Shown: piece by piece, positions 34,900 to 45,513 of the stretch
Numbering within the stretch: the first letter of the stretch is position 1
How the letters are laid out: each line of letters opens with the position of its first letter
Assembly (NCBI GenBank): GCA_019188255.1
Contig: JAETXT010000008.1
Coordinates: 1,240,001-1,304,000 of the forward strand
Reading direction: 5' to 3'
DNA length: 64,000 nucleotides
From: Verticillium longisporum
Taxonomy: Eukaryota > Ascomycota > Sordariomycetes > Glomerellales > Plectosphaerellaceae
Translations under genes and position numbers: made by a program
Notes under the pieces: model-generated
Databases searched by the model: none
What the model was told of the DNA's origin: nothing
Seen by the model: the letters and a program-made list of their open reading frames with translations, nothing else

Positions 34900-37800
34900 T
34901 TAAAGTATTAATACCGAAGACTACTATTTAGCCCGAGGACTTTATATTTATAAGTATTTTATAGGAATTCCTTAATCTATTTTTAGCTAAGAAGGTAGAG
35001 GAGCTACCCCTATATTAACCTAATATAGATTATAAAGTAAACCTAGAACGAGATAATAATAATAAAGAAGTTAAATTATTCTAAGGGCTATTATACTAGA
35101 TAAGCTAGGAAGAGCTCCTAATTCTAAAGAAGACTTTAATAAACTTCCTCGATAAAGGATTTATATAGACTAGTAATTTAGCTAATTTAATATTAATATT
35201 CTTTATAAAGAAATTAAGAAGAGGATTACGTTTTTACTATAATTATAGAGTATTTAATATAATATTAAAATAAGATTATTACTCTTTATTATTAATTATA
35301 GAGATACTTCGTAATTTAATTAATATAAAGTAATTTACGAAATTCGATATAATAATAGCCTTCTATAAGATTAGGATAATATTTAAGTATAAAAAGAAAA
35401 CGGCCTTTAGGATACGATTTAAGCTATTCGAATAGCTAATATACCTATTCAGCCTAAGTAATACTTTAGCGACTTTCTAAAAGTATATTAATAGTATCCT
35501 TAAGGAGCATTTAGATAATTATATTATAATATATATAGATAATATCCTAATCTATTCTAATAGGTCTCGGAGAGACTATAAAGTAAAAGTCTAATAAGTA
35601 TTTAAGTTACTTATAATAGCTAGGCTATATCTCGATTTAAAGAAGTATAAATTTAATATAATTAAAGTAAAATACCTTAGATTTATTATCGAGGCTAGAA
35701 AAGGGGTATTTTACGATTCCGAGAAGCTAAGAGCTATCTCGGAATAGGAGGCATCGACGATAATTATAAGAATATAGAGTTTCCTTAGCTTTATAAACTA
35801 TTATTATATCTTTATATTTTATAGAATTAATAGTACTTTTAATAAAACTTATTAAAAAGAATATAGTTTTTAAATAGGGAAGCGAAGAGGAAGTAATATT
35901 CTAAGAGCTAAAAAGGCATTTCTAAGAAAAGCTAATATTTATAGATTTCGATTTAGCTCTAAATACTTTAATAGAAACTGATTATTCTAAGATAGCTATA
36001 GGAGGAGTAATATCTTAAATAGCTAAGGACAATTAATAAAAGGTAATAATATATTATTCTCGTAAATTAATAAAGGCTAAGTATAATTACTCTATCTATA
36101 ATAAAGAGCTCCTAGTAATAATCTAATACCTAGAAGTATAGAGGATAGAGCTAAAGAGCTATAAGTTTATTATATTAATTAATTATAAGAACTTAGAATC
36201 CTTTATAATTAAGCGAGATCTATCGGAAAGATAGAATCGCTAGGCTAGATAGTTAGCGGAGTTTAACTTCTAGCTAATATATAGGAAGGGTAGCGAGAAT
36301 ATAGCTATAAATACGCTCTCCTATTATAAATAAGATATAATATTAATTAGAGTAAATAGTTTAATATAAATATATTATTTATAGATATTTAATAATCATA
36401 TTATAAAAAGTTATTAGGAATATACCTTAAGTATTAGATATATCGACGTAATTAGGGGACTTAAAATACGCTTCCTAGTAAACGCTAAGCTTAAGAGACT
36501 TTAGATCGAAGCCCGGGAAGGGGATTAATAATACTATACTACGAAAGTAGTAGTTTTATAAGGAGATTATTAGTTTTCCCTTAACTTATAATTAAGAATA
36601 TAGATATTAGAGTATAATATCGATATTATAAGCGATTTAATATTTAGAGAGAAGAAATAGGTACTTAGTAGCTAAGATAATAAAGTATTATAGATAAAGA
36701 TTATCTAAAAGACCTACGATATTAAGATTTATAATTATATAGGTAAGGATAATATAATCGCTATTATAGCTTAATAGTTCTTCTAGCTAGGGTAATCGTA
36801 GGATATATAATAGTTCCTTAGGAATTATAATATATATAGATAATCGAAGATCTAATACGGTTTAAAGTATAGCCTCTTAAAACCCTTATTAATCCTATAA
36901 TATATCTATTATAACTTTATTATAGATTTTATAATAGACCTATTACTAATAGGGCCTAGGAAGCTATACTATCTATAGGTAATTACTAATAAGCTCTCGA
37001 AATCGGTTACCCTAGAAGTAATAGGGTTAATAGATATAGAAGCTTACGCTAAATAGTTCTTAAACTATTACTTCTAATATTATAGAATATTAAAGTTAAT
37101 AGTTAATAATAGAGGCTTAAACTAGATAAATAGGTTCTAGGCTTACTTCTATCTATTCGCTAATATAAAGTAGTAACTTAGTATAGTATATTATTTATAG
37201 ATAGATAGGAGTTTAAAGTAGCTTAACTAGGAGATATAAGTATACTTTAGGCCTTATATCTATTATATATAGGACGACTAATATAGCTACCTAGTAACCG
37301 CCTAGCTAGCTATTAATAATTAAGCTAATTCGATAATTAGAGTAAGCCCCTTCTTCGCTATTTATAAGTACTATATCGATTAGATATAAATCGGCTAGAT
37401 ATTATCGTTAGGATACTACGAATTTAAAGCGAGAGAATTAATAGAACGCTTCTAGGAAATAATGGACTTTATATAAACTAATATAATAGTAGCCTAGATA
37501 AGGATAGAGGAAAATACTAACCGCTAGAAGTAATTATCGGAAAGATATAAAATAAGCGACTATATTTAGCTATCGCTAATTAGCTTTAAGATAAAGAAGC
37601 TATCTAAGAAGCTTAATTAATTATATTAGAAATACTATATAATAAAGGTTATCGGCTTATATATAATAGAGCTTAATATACTAAGTAAGGTATACCCTAG
37701 GTTCTACGTAGACCTCCTCTATTATACCTATAACGACCCCCTACTAGGATAGCTAGTATATAATAAGCGACCCGAGCCTATCTATAAGGATACTACTAGA

Positions 37801-38000
37801 GTAATATAGCTAGTTAATAAGATACTCTATATAAGGACGTAGCGAAGATATAGAGGGTCCTATCGAGAAAACTAATACTATAATAAAGATACTCTAAACT
37901 AATATAGGAATTAGTCTCTAGATTTAAAGATATTAATATATTAAAGGAATTCGAAGGATAATATAGCTTAATCTAAGAAAACGATAAGCCTATAGACTCT
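34900..38000 (+). pseudogene. gypsy pol relic (reverse transcriptase, RNase H, integrase, possible chromodomain)
   Basis: Despite many stops, conserved blocks can be read. These are KFDI.IAF near 35340 (reverse-transcriptase motif A), YIDNILIYS at 35532-35558 (catalytic block with the second Asp changed to Asn), ETDYSKIAIGGVIS at 35974-36015 (RNase H), and an integrase-core segment NFIIDFIIDLL near 36913-36945. Near 37830-37990 RRYRGSY and following text resemble a C-terminal chromodomain, which is less certain. The substitutions are those expected from RIP. Confidence 0.85.
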
Positions 38001-39585
38001 TATTAGTAAATAATTATAATAAAAATAAAGAAGAAGCTTAGGGTAAGCTACGTAATTATAGTATATTTAATTTAGTCCTAAATAAGTACTATTACTAGTT
38101 AAGCGGCCCGCTAAAGCGGACTACCTCTAAGTAATATTAGAATAATAAATAAAAACTATAAATTAAGGGGGAGCCGCTAAAGCAACTCCTCTATATCGAT
38201 ATAGCCTAAACGATATAAAAACGTAATAAAAATGCCCTAGAAAAACTCTAAAAATATAATAAAGCCGCTTATTCTTTATCCTAAGTAGTAGGCTCCTCCT
38301 TAGCGACCTTAGAGTCTATATCGGCCTTAGTAATAGTAACGAGGCGCTCGAGGAACGACTCTATATAACTGAGACTAGCCTAGATAGCTAGCTCATAGAT
38401 AATAAGGGCAATATTAATAGGCTATAAGATAGTAGTAGGGGCGGGGGTAGTAACTATAGGGGATAGGGCGGCGGCCTTAATAGCGGCCTCGGTATATATA
38501 GCGCGGATAGTATTCTCGGTCTAATAGAACGTAGCGATAGCGTCCTCCTAAGTATAGCGGGTCTACTATAAGTTAGAAACGAACTAGAAGCGAAGATAGA
38601 GCGAGAATATAAATGTATTATAGTATTATCGTTAATAATATAGGTAATAGTAGTATTAATAAAGGTAATAATAGTAGTGCGAGCTTTAGGGATTATAGTA
38701 ATATAGAGGTAATTAATATAAGTATATTTAAAGTACTTATAGCTAATACCTATAATAAAAAATATTAGAAAAACGTAATAATATTATAATATAGGAATAC
38801 TTATTATACTAATCGTAATATATATAATTATAATTAAGTATACTTAGGTATTACTCTTAGACGCTAATTTAAATATAGTTAATAATTAAGTAAATGATAT
38901 AAGGGTAGTAGAACCGAGCGCGCTAAGTATTAGCATCTTTCTTAGAGCGCTTAGGCGTAGAAGCGGGATTCTATTATAGAGTTAATATAAGAAACGTAAT
39001 ATATAATAAAGGTATTTATATTATTATTATTATTACTCTTAGAGGGAGTAATAATAGTAGCGCTATTAGGGGTAGGAATACTATAAATATAGGAGGTATA
39101 AGCGGATATCTAAAATATATTAATATTATACTATATTAATAGTAATATAATAGTCTTATTATTATAATAATAATAGTATTTATATAGGTCTATTAAAGTA
39201 TTTAATATATTAGCGAAAATATAATAGCTAAGAAAGAACTAAGATAACTCTATAAAGATATATAAAATTTATAATAAACTATTTTAACGATTATAGAGAA
39301 GTTAGTAAATATTAGCCTAAATATATAATACTTCCTATACTAGAATAGTAATCTACGAGGATAGGGGTAGTAATAGCGATAATATAAGTAGATAGAATTA
39401 AGAGGAGAAAGAAACTCGAAACTTAATTTAAAATAATAAAGGAAACGTATAGAGGGAATGATAGATTCCCTATAAAAGCTAGCTATATTTACTTCAATAA
39501 TTAAATAGTAATACTATAATAAACGAATAGATTTACTTCGAAATTTATAATAACTATAATATATAACCTATATAAAAGGGGATAT
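38001..39585. other. pol-to-LTR interval of the gypsy element, with a possible antisense frame
   Basis: About 1.6 kb lie between the end of pol and the 3' LTR. On the minus strand, about 38249-38583, a frame of roughly 110 codons is interrupted only by a few TAG/TAA codons. It has protein-like composition (TEAAIKAAALSPIVTTPAP and YIESFLERLVTITKADIDSK). Whether this was ever a gene is unknown. Confidence 0.4.
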
Positions 39586-39792
39586 TATTATAGGTTATAC
39601 CTAGCTAAGCTATAAAACTAAGGCTACGCTTTAATAGCGTATTTATAGGTAGGCTCCTATGCGACTCCTTGTTTTCCATTATAAAGGGGTATAAAGAGCT
39701 ATTATAGTATTCTTCTTATTCTTATTCTTTATCTAGTAATAATATATTCAAGGCCTCGTCCTAGCGCAACGCTCGACGACCAGCCCCTTACA
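39586..39792 (+). repeat. 3' LTR of the gypsy element
   Basis: This is a 207-base copy of the 5' LTR. Here the inner, left part is mutated (TATTATAGGTTATACC) and the outer right end is intact (AGCGCAACGCTCGACGACCAG), the mirror image of the 5' LTR. Confidence 0.95.
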
Positions 39793-40375
39793 CCGACTGA
39801 TATGCGAAAACCCTCCACTCTGCTCCGACCTGCAGGGCGGGCCAACAAGGGAATTTCTGAATAAGCCTTGGGTTCTTGAAAGACTTGGGTACCCTGGAAA
39901 GTCCTTCTCACTGATTGACATGGACGCCAACCAGAGGTGGGAAGAGGACGGCCATCTTTTCCTGCCGACTACGCGGGAACTGACTTGGCTTCTTGACAAA
40001 ACAAATATTCGCGTTCTCTTCATCAATGGCAATGAGGACATGATCATGTGAGTCAAAGCCTCCGCCGGTCGTGACCCTTCCAAGGCCGACGTCTGACGTG
40101 GCATATCCTCTAGCAACTCGCCCGGGCAGATCAGGATGCTTGATGAACAACCCTGGGCTCTCCAGGCTTGGTACAGGCAACAGGCATTCGAGGATTGGCA
40201 CTATGCCGACGGCGAAATAGCGCGGGAGGGACTCACTGATAAAAGGAAGAAGGGAGGGAAATGGAAGGGCGATAATCGTCTCAGTCTGTTTCTGGTGGAC
40301 GAAGCTGGTCACATGGCCCCCTGGGATCAGCCCGAAGCAGTCGGCGCAATTGTCAGGGCATGGGTACGGTCCTGA

Positions 40376-41546
40376 ACTGTCATGTTTTGCCTCTTGTGAG
40401 CGTGTTATACGCGTGTGACCAGGATTCAAAGGCTAGACACACTCCGCATTATCATCTTGCATGAGAATGTCTGACGATTCAACCAGATGTACCACAAATT
40501 GTGGAAATCATTAGCGGATCATAGCACTTTCAGAGGGAGTTGCGGGCAGCGCACGCAACTGTGTGGCTTCTTGACACCCCACAATATTGTCCAAGCAGCA
40601 TCATTGATATCACCGTTGACGCAAGCTATACGTATGGAACGGCACTATCGTTCGGACCGCGAATCCCAAGCCTTCCGGCACTTCTCTGCGAGTCGGATAT
40701 TCAAAAACCTTCGTGGGAGCCCTCGTGGAGCGGATGGTTGGCGCCAGAGAAGTATAGATCGTTTACCCGCTGCCGGTCAGGAGTGACGTCGACCCGTCGC
40801 TTACACCGTTAGCCATCCCGATATGCACATTCTCATCATCCTACCCCTCAGTCATCGTGGATTCACTGACTCGATCCTTTTCCATGCCATGTTTCCTCCA
40901 GTTTAAAGAAAACTTGGAACCCACAGTCTACCCTAAAAACGGAACCAGGCCCTCCGTCCCTGACAATCTCACCTACCCGGCAGTCAATACCGACGATCTC
41001 TTGTCTGTTCCGCCAATCGCCACCTCCACACCCCGCGCCCCCGGACGACCGCTACGACAACTGCGGCATCTCCTGGGCGGGACTACCCCGCGAGCAGCTC
41101 GGTAGTTGACGATCTGGGCAGGGGTCGGCTCAGTCTGGGGTACAGCGGACCCGTGTCAGACGACGGGATGGGATGTGATCGTCGTGCTCTCAACGCGTGG
41201 GAATAGACGCGTGGCGGTGATTTGTGCGGAAATATCGTGGATGGGCGGGGCTAGATGCGAGGCAAGGAATCAGATGATATCCCTCCTCGGTGTTGCGGAT
41301 TGAGTGCGGCGATGGACACCGGCCACCATTGCGCGATGACGAAGTCTAAGACGCCTGGGCATGGAGTGAAGACGCCTTACTATCGAACCCATGGAGCATA
41401 TAAGAAGACCACATTGTCCACCAGAAAGACTCACTGTTCACTTCCAAGATAACCAGGCACTCGAATCAGATACCCAATCCACCGTTGCTCTCCTCCCTCT
41501 TCACTTTGCTTCGGCCTCGTTCCAAGATCACCCGCAAACAGCCACC
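40376..41546. other. intergenic region
   Basis: About 1.2 kb between the interrupted carboxypeptidase and the GH12 gene. No gene is supported. A TATA-like CATATAAGAA at 41397-41406 lies about 140 bases before the GH12 start codon. Confidence 0.5.
41397..41406 (+). promoter_or_regulatory. TATA-like box of the GH12 gene
   Basis: CATATAAGAA lies 140-150 bases before the ATG at 41547, a usual distance given a short fungal leader. Confidence 0.45.
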
Positions 41547-42275
41547 ATGAAGGTCGCAGCCCTCCTCGCCCTGCCCCTCGCCGTCCTGGCCTCGCCCCTG
41601 AGCGCCCGCCAGTCCTCGACCTTCTGCGACGACTGGGGCAGCGCCGTCGCGGGCCCGTACACGGTCTACAACAACCTCTGGGGCAAGGGCTCCGCGACGT
41701 CCGGACAGCAGTGCACGACGCTCTCGGGCCTGTCGGGCAACGCCGTGTCGTGGTCGACGTCGTGGAGCTGGGCCGGCGGCCAGAACAACGTAAAGTCGTA
41801 CCCCAACGCCCTGCTCGCCATCACCAAGCGGCCGCTGAGCCAGGTCTCGTCCATCCCCTCGTCGTGGTCCTGGTCCTACACGGGCTCCAGCCTCGTCGCC
41901 AATGTCGCCTATGACCTCTTCACCGGCAACACGGCCGACAGCGCGCCGGCCTACGAGATTATGATCTGGCTCGGCTCCCTCGGCGGCGCCGGCCCCATCA
42001 GCGCCACCGGCAGCACCATTGCCAACCCCACCATTGCCGGCACGACCTGGAAGCTGTACCAGGGCAGCCACAGCCAGATGAACGTCTTCAGCTTTGTCGC
42101 GCCCTCGAATATTCGCAACTTCAACGCTGACCTGTACGCCTTTGTCAACTACCTCTCGGCCAACCACGGGCTGCCGAAGAGCCAGGTCCTGCAGAGCGTC
42201 GGTGCTGGCACGGAGCCGTTCACTGGATCCAACGCCGTCTTCACAACCAGCTCGTACCAGGTTTCTGTTTCTTGA
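41547..42275 (+). CDS. secreted GH12 endoglucanase/xyloglucanase
   Basis: A single exon encodes 242 residues, the usual length for fungal GH12 enzymes. A signal peptide ([16 protein letters not shown]) and short pro-segment precede the mature beta-sandwich. The start ATG sits in a good context (GCCACCATGA). Catalytic residues are visible: the nucleophile Glu137 in [12 protein letters not shown] and the acid/base Glu223 in [12 protein letters not shown]. Other family features are [26 protein letters not shown] and VKSYPNA. It should cleave beta-1,4-glucan or xyloglucan outside the cell, as in plant wall breakdown. The coding sequence is strongly GC-rich at third positions. No introns, which is a little unusual for the family but not alarming. 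Confidence 0.95.
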   Translation: MKVAALLALPLAVLASPLSARQSSTFCDDWGSAVAGPYTVYNNLWGKGSATSGQQCTTLSGLSGNAVSWSTSWSWAGGQNNVKSYPNALLAITKRPLSQVSSIPSSWSWSYTGSSLVANVAYDLFTGNTADSAPAYEIMIWLGSLGGAGPISATGSTIANPTIAGTTWKLYQGSHSQMNVFSFVAPSNIRNFNADLYAFVNYLSANHGLPKSQVLQSVGAGTEPFTGSNAVFTTSSYQVSVS

Positions 42276-42491
42276 AAGGTCTCAGCTCAGAAAGATATGG
42301 TAGGGATGGAAGTGGTGGCATCTCGTGCAGTGGGCATAACACTTGGAAGACGGAATGTTGGATAGTATGAGATTATGATTGTACAAAATGATATGATGTG
42401 CTTTCGTCCGAACGTTCCCAGACCCAGTGAAGGCCTGAATCGTACTTCTTTTTGCCCCTCAAGATGCCCATACACTCACGTACATCCACAC

Positions 42492-44907
42492 CTAATCAGA
42501 CCCATCCACTCGGAATAATGCCAGTGACATAGCATCTGACAAAACACCCTTACCAGGTCTCTTGCTCACACTCAGCAACCTCCCCAGATTTACATCGCCT
42601 CCTCCCGATGGCGACCGCGGTCTCAGGGGCAGCGGATACTCGACACCAGCCCCTGGTACCATGAGACTCGTCTCCGCGGGTCCCGGCGAGACGGCACGAG
42701 AATTGCTGCGGCTCCTACCCACGGCATTACTCCGCCTTAGCTGTGACTCGGTGCGCTGCGGCGCCGCCCCTTGGGGTTCGGGAGCAAGGAATTGCGGCGA
42801 CGGCGACGGGGCGCGAGGCACCTTCGATGCAGGATTGCGCGGCGCCTCGAATCGCGAGGCTGACGGCGACTTGAGGGCCGAGTTGTCCCGCGACGAGACG
42901 CGCTTGTGCCCTGTCTCTCTGGCCTTCTCGGCGCTCAGCAGACCCCAGAGCTGCTGCAGCCACTTTTGCTTCTCCTCGGGCTTCATGGACCGGATGGGCA
43001 GGACCTCGGCGCCCCCATCTCGCGCGTGGGCCAGGGAAGCTGACGGCCATCTCACGCAGCGTCACCGAGTTGAGCTGTCGCAGCACGATGCGCAGCTGCG
43101 GTTCGACGTTGGCCACTGGCGGGAACGCCCAGTCGGACCTCTGCTCCAGGCGGTCGGCAATCTGGGTCATGGCGCCGATGAGCCACTCGATGGCCACTTC
43201 GTCGGGTACGGTATGGGCCTTGCTCAGCAGCCAGCCGAGCATCTCGGGAGAGCCGGACTGGTTGAGGATGGGAATGCTGCGCTTGTCGTGCTCGCGACCC
43301 TGGAGCTTCATGATGAAATCGTTGTACTCCTTCATGGCGTCAAGGGGCAGACCGATGAAGCGACCGCTGTTGAGAGCGTGAACAATCTCGTCACCAAGGG
43401 CGATGCCGGACTTGATGCCGCTATTGAGGCCACGGCCAGGCCAGAAGTGGACGGTCATGGCGGCATCCCCTGCAACAGCGACGAGGGCGTGGGGTCGGTT
43501 GATGAGCATCGAGTCGGCAGGAGGCAGAAGCTGGACGCCCTCTCTGACGGCCTGCACGACGATGGGGATGCGGACAACATTGATGACCTCGCTTTCTTTG
43601 AAGCCGAACAGTTTGAGGCCATCCTCGATTGACTTCCAAAGTGGACTCTCCCGATCTTCAGAAGGTGCAAAGACCTGACTTTCTTTGAAGCCTTTGGGCA
43701 CCGAGCCGTCTGGCCGTCCCAAGCAGCCGGGATTACCAAAAGTGACAAATTTGCCGTCAACCGAGACCATCTTGTCCCACTCCTCCTCAGTCAGCTGCAT
43801 GTTGAGGTAGCCACGGCCGTCAAAGTCACTGGCATTCAACAGATAGCGGGTCTGACCAAGAGTCAGAAAGACATTGAGGGGTTGTGACCAGGGCAGGCCG
43901 GCCGGGCGGTCAAACGCGAGACCCAGCGCATAGCTGCGGCCGCGCTCGTTCTCATAGCCGTGGAAGTAGTCCTTGCGGACCCACGACGCAGCTCCGTCAG
44001 CGCCCAGCAGGACATGAAAGTCGCCAATCCTGGGCAGATCCTCGCGCAAGAGCCCCTCGGGATGCAGATGGATGAGGCCTTCAAACTCGGGCGCATGACA
44101 CCGCAGCAGCAGGCGGTCCTCGACCTTGCGGATCTGAATGTTGGCGGAGCCGGGCCAGACGGGCTCAGGACGACCTTGAAAGAGGGCATACTGCGAGGCC
44201 TTGCTCATCAGCGTCGTGACAGACTCCTGCAACGTGACGACCTGGTCGCGACGCTTGGCAGTGGGGGGATAATCGACGTAGGAGCGGCCATCGGGGGCGG
44301 TACATTGCACCCAGCGGCGCTCGTACATCTACACCTCGCCGTTGCCAGCGCCCATCTCGGCAAGGGAGATGGCAGAGGCAAGAGCTGTGGGTCCGCCGCC
44401 GACGATGGCGACCTTGAGTCGCGCAGAGGGGTATCGATAGACGACGGGATTCGCAGGTGAGGGATCGAGGTTGCGGGCGAGGGACGGGTCGAAGAAGAAG
44501 TCCATGATGGTCTTGGTCTTTTCGGAGAAGACCATGCTGGGGACACGGGCCTTGATGAGCATGAAGCGAACACACTGCATCAATGGTGTTGTCGCAAAAC
44601 TGGCATGGCTGTTGCCAAAGAGGCGCATCTGGATGGCGCTGGCAATGGCAGGTATCGTCGCGTTATTGTGGTCCATGACAATGGCCTGCACTTCAGCGTT
44701 GATCCTCGTGTCAGGAGACATTTTCACGAAGCGCAAGAGAAAGATGCGCGCGCGCTCGAGATCGGAGCGCCTGTCGGTAGAGCTGTCAGAGCCCCAGGCG
44801 TCTTCGAAGACTTTGGGGAAGAGTATGTCATCGTGAGAGAGCGAGTCCTGCGCGGCGCTACTACCACGCCGCGGGACAGTATTGGCAGTGTTGAGAGATG
44901 TCCTCAT
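42492..44907 (-). pseudogene. FAD-dependent monooxygenase-like gene with an in-frame stop and a frameshift
   Basis: Starting at ATG 44907, the frame has a leader and helical region, then a Rossmann FAD site (LKVAIVGGGPTALASAISLA, about residues 165-185). At 44331-44329 an in-frame TAG (codon 193) separates NGEV from MYERRW, which should be continuous beta strand; CAG to TAG by one C-to-T change would explain it. The main body follows (FHVLLGADGAASWVR, then VAVAGDAAMTVHFWPGRGLN). These are the GADG and GD..WPGRG motifs of class A flavin hydroxylases. Near 43031 one extra base switches the frame into DGGAEVLPIRSMKPEEK and a Ser/Arg/Pro-rich tail ending at 42492. Removing it gives exactly 805 codons. 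Either lesion alone would abolish the full product unless miscalled. The substrate is unknown. Confidence 0.82.
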
Positions 44908-45163
44908 GGTGACACAGCGGGCTCTGCGGCGATGTTCAATATGATGGATCTGGTGATTTGGATGCAGCTGGGGATGGATCAAGCTGTCGTGGGTTGTCTG
45001 AAGTGCTCCAGGTGCAGTGGCAGGCAGAGCTGAAAGAAGCTCGCAAGAGTGAGATGTTCGGATGTCAAAGAGCTCTCCATTGTGGCGGGAACGTGTAAGC
45101 TTTTAGCGTCCAGCGGCTGGATCTGGATCTGAATGATTGTTGGTGGATGGAGAGCGAGTGGCT

Positions 45164-45231
45164 AGGAGGGGTCGTCTTGGGAGAAGGGAGCCAAGGAGGG
45201 GTCGTCTTGGGAGAAGGGAGCCAAGGAGGGG
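45164..45231. repeat. 30-bp minisatellite, about 2.3 copies
   Basis: A unit beginning AGGAGGGGTCGTCTTGGGAG is repeated exactly at 45164-45193 and 45194-45223, followed by a partial copy. Confidence 0.95.
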
Positions 45232-45309
45232 TGTCAGTCTTGGTGTTGTGGTGTGCAGCCTCATGAGAGACTAAGATTAGAATCGACGCCCAGATGAGAA
45301 GCCCGGCTG

Positions 45310-45513
45310 CCATCCCTTTAGGCCCGAGAACGGTCTCAGGTACTTTGGAGCCAAGGAGAGCCGGCTCGACCGCCTACTTGAAAGATTCTTATCTGATACA
45401 GTGCGATCAAGCGATAACATATAACTGGTCCGGAAGCTGAATTCTGCCATCATATCTGGAGCGCCCAGTACGTACCATTGTACCTGAGGTCGTTCTCGGG
45501 CCTAAAGGGATGG
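45310..45513. mobile_element. MITE-like inverted-repeat element, copy 2
   Basis: The arms at 45310-45343 and 45480-45513 are inverted copies over 34 bases with two mismatches (outer end CCATCCCTTTAGGCCCGAGA). The interior is about 136 bases without coding potential. The arms match the plan of the 8059-8392 element: the same CATCCCTTT end and the same CTCAGGTAC inner end, with differences mostly C/T or A/G. No clear target duplication. Confidence 0.6.

Larger units (their letters stand above)
32961..39792 (+). mobile_element. Ty3/gypsy (chromovirus-like) LTR retrotransposon, heavily RIP-mutated
   Basis: The 6832-bp element starts TGTTACGGG and ends CCCTTACA. It has 207-bp LTRs and a perfect 5-bp target duplication CCGAC at 32956-32960 and 39793-39797. 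A purine tract (AAAAGGGGA, about 39575) precedes the 3' LTR. The interior is extremely AT-rich, nearly lacks CA and TG dinucleotides, and is full of TAA/TAG stops. Relics of pol in the order reverse transcriptase, RNase H, integrase show it is gypsy-type. The mutation pattern is CpA to TpA on both strands, the hallmark of RIP. It lies inside exon 5 of the S10 carboxypeptidase gene. It cannot encode functional protein. Confidence 0.95.
31792..40375 (+). pseudogene. second serine carboxypeptidase (S10), broken by a stop codon and an LTR retrotransposon
   Basis: Six exons are recoverable: 31792-31996, 32051-32108, 32160-32288, 32343-32881, a fifth starting at 32955 and resuming at 39798-40047, and 40114-40375. 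Landmarks include a signal-like N-terminus, GGPGATGEFG, DQPVGVGFS, nucleophile Ser184 in HIAGESMGG, the Asp segment FINGNEDMI, and His in DEAGHMAPWDQP. Two lesions are seen. First, an in-frame TAG at 32482-32484 (codon 178) lies six codons before the nucleophile; TGG to TAG by one G-to-A change would explain it. Second, a 6.8-kb gypsy element sits six bases into exon 5, flanked by CCGAC duplications. Downstream exons keep intact splice sites and frame, so decay is limited. It is a divergent paralogue of the neighbouring minus-strand carboxypeptidase. Confidence 0.92.

Noticed and set aside
41466..42167. Minus-strand frame of 233 codons over the GH12 gene
   Set aside because: Antisense shadow caused by the strong GC bias at third codon positions of the GH12 gene.
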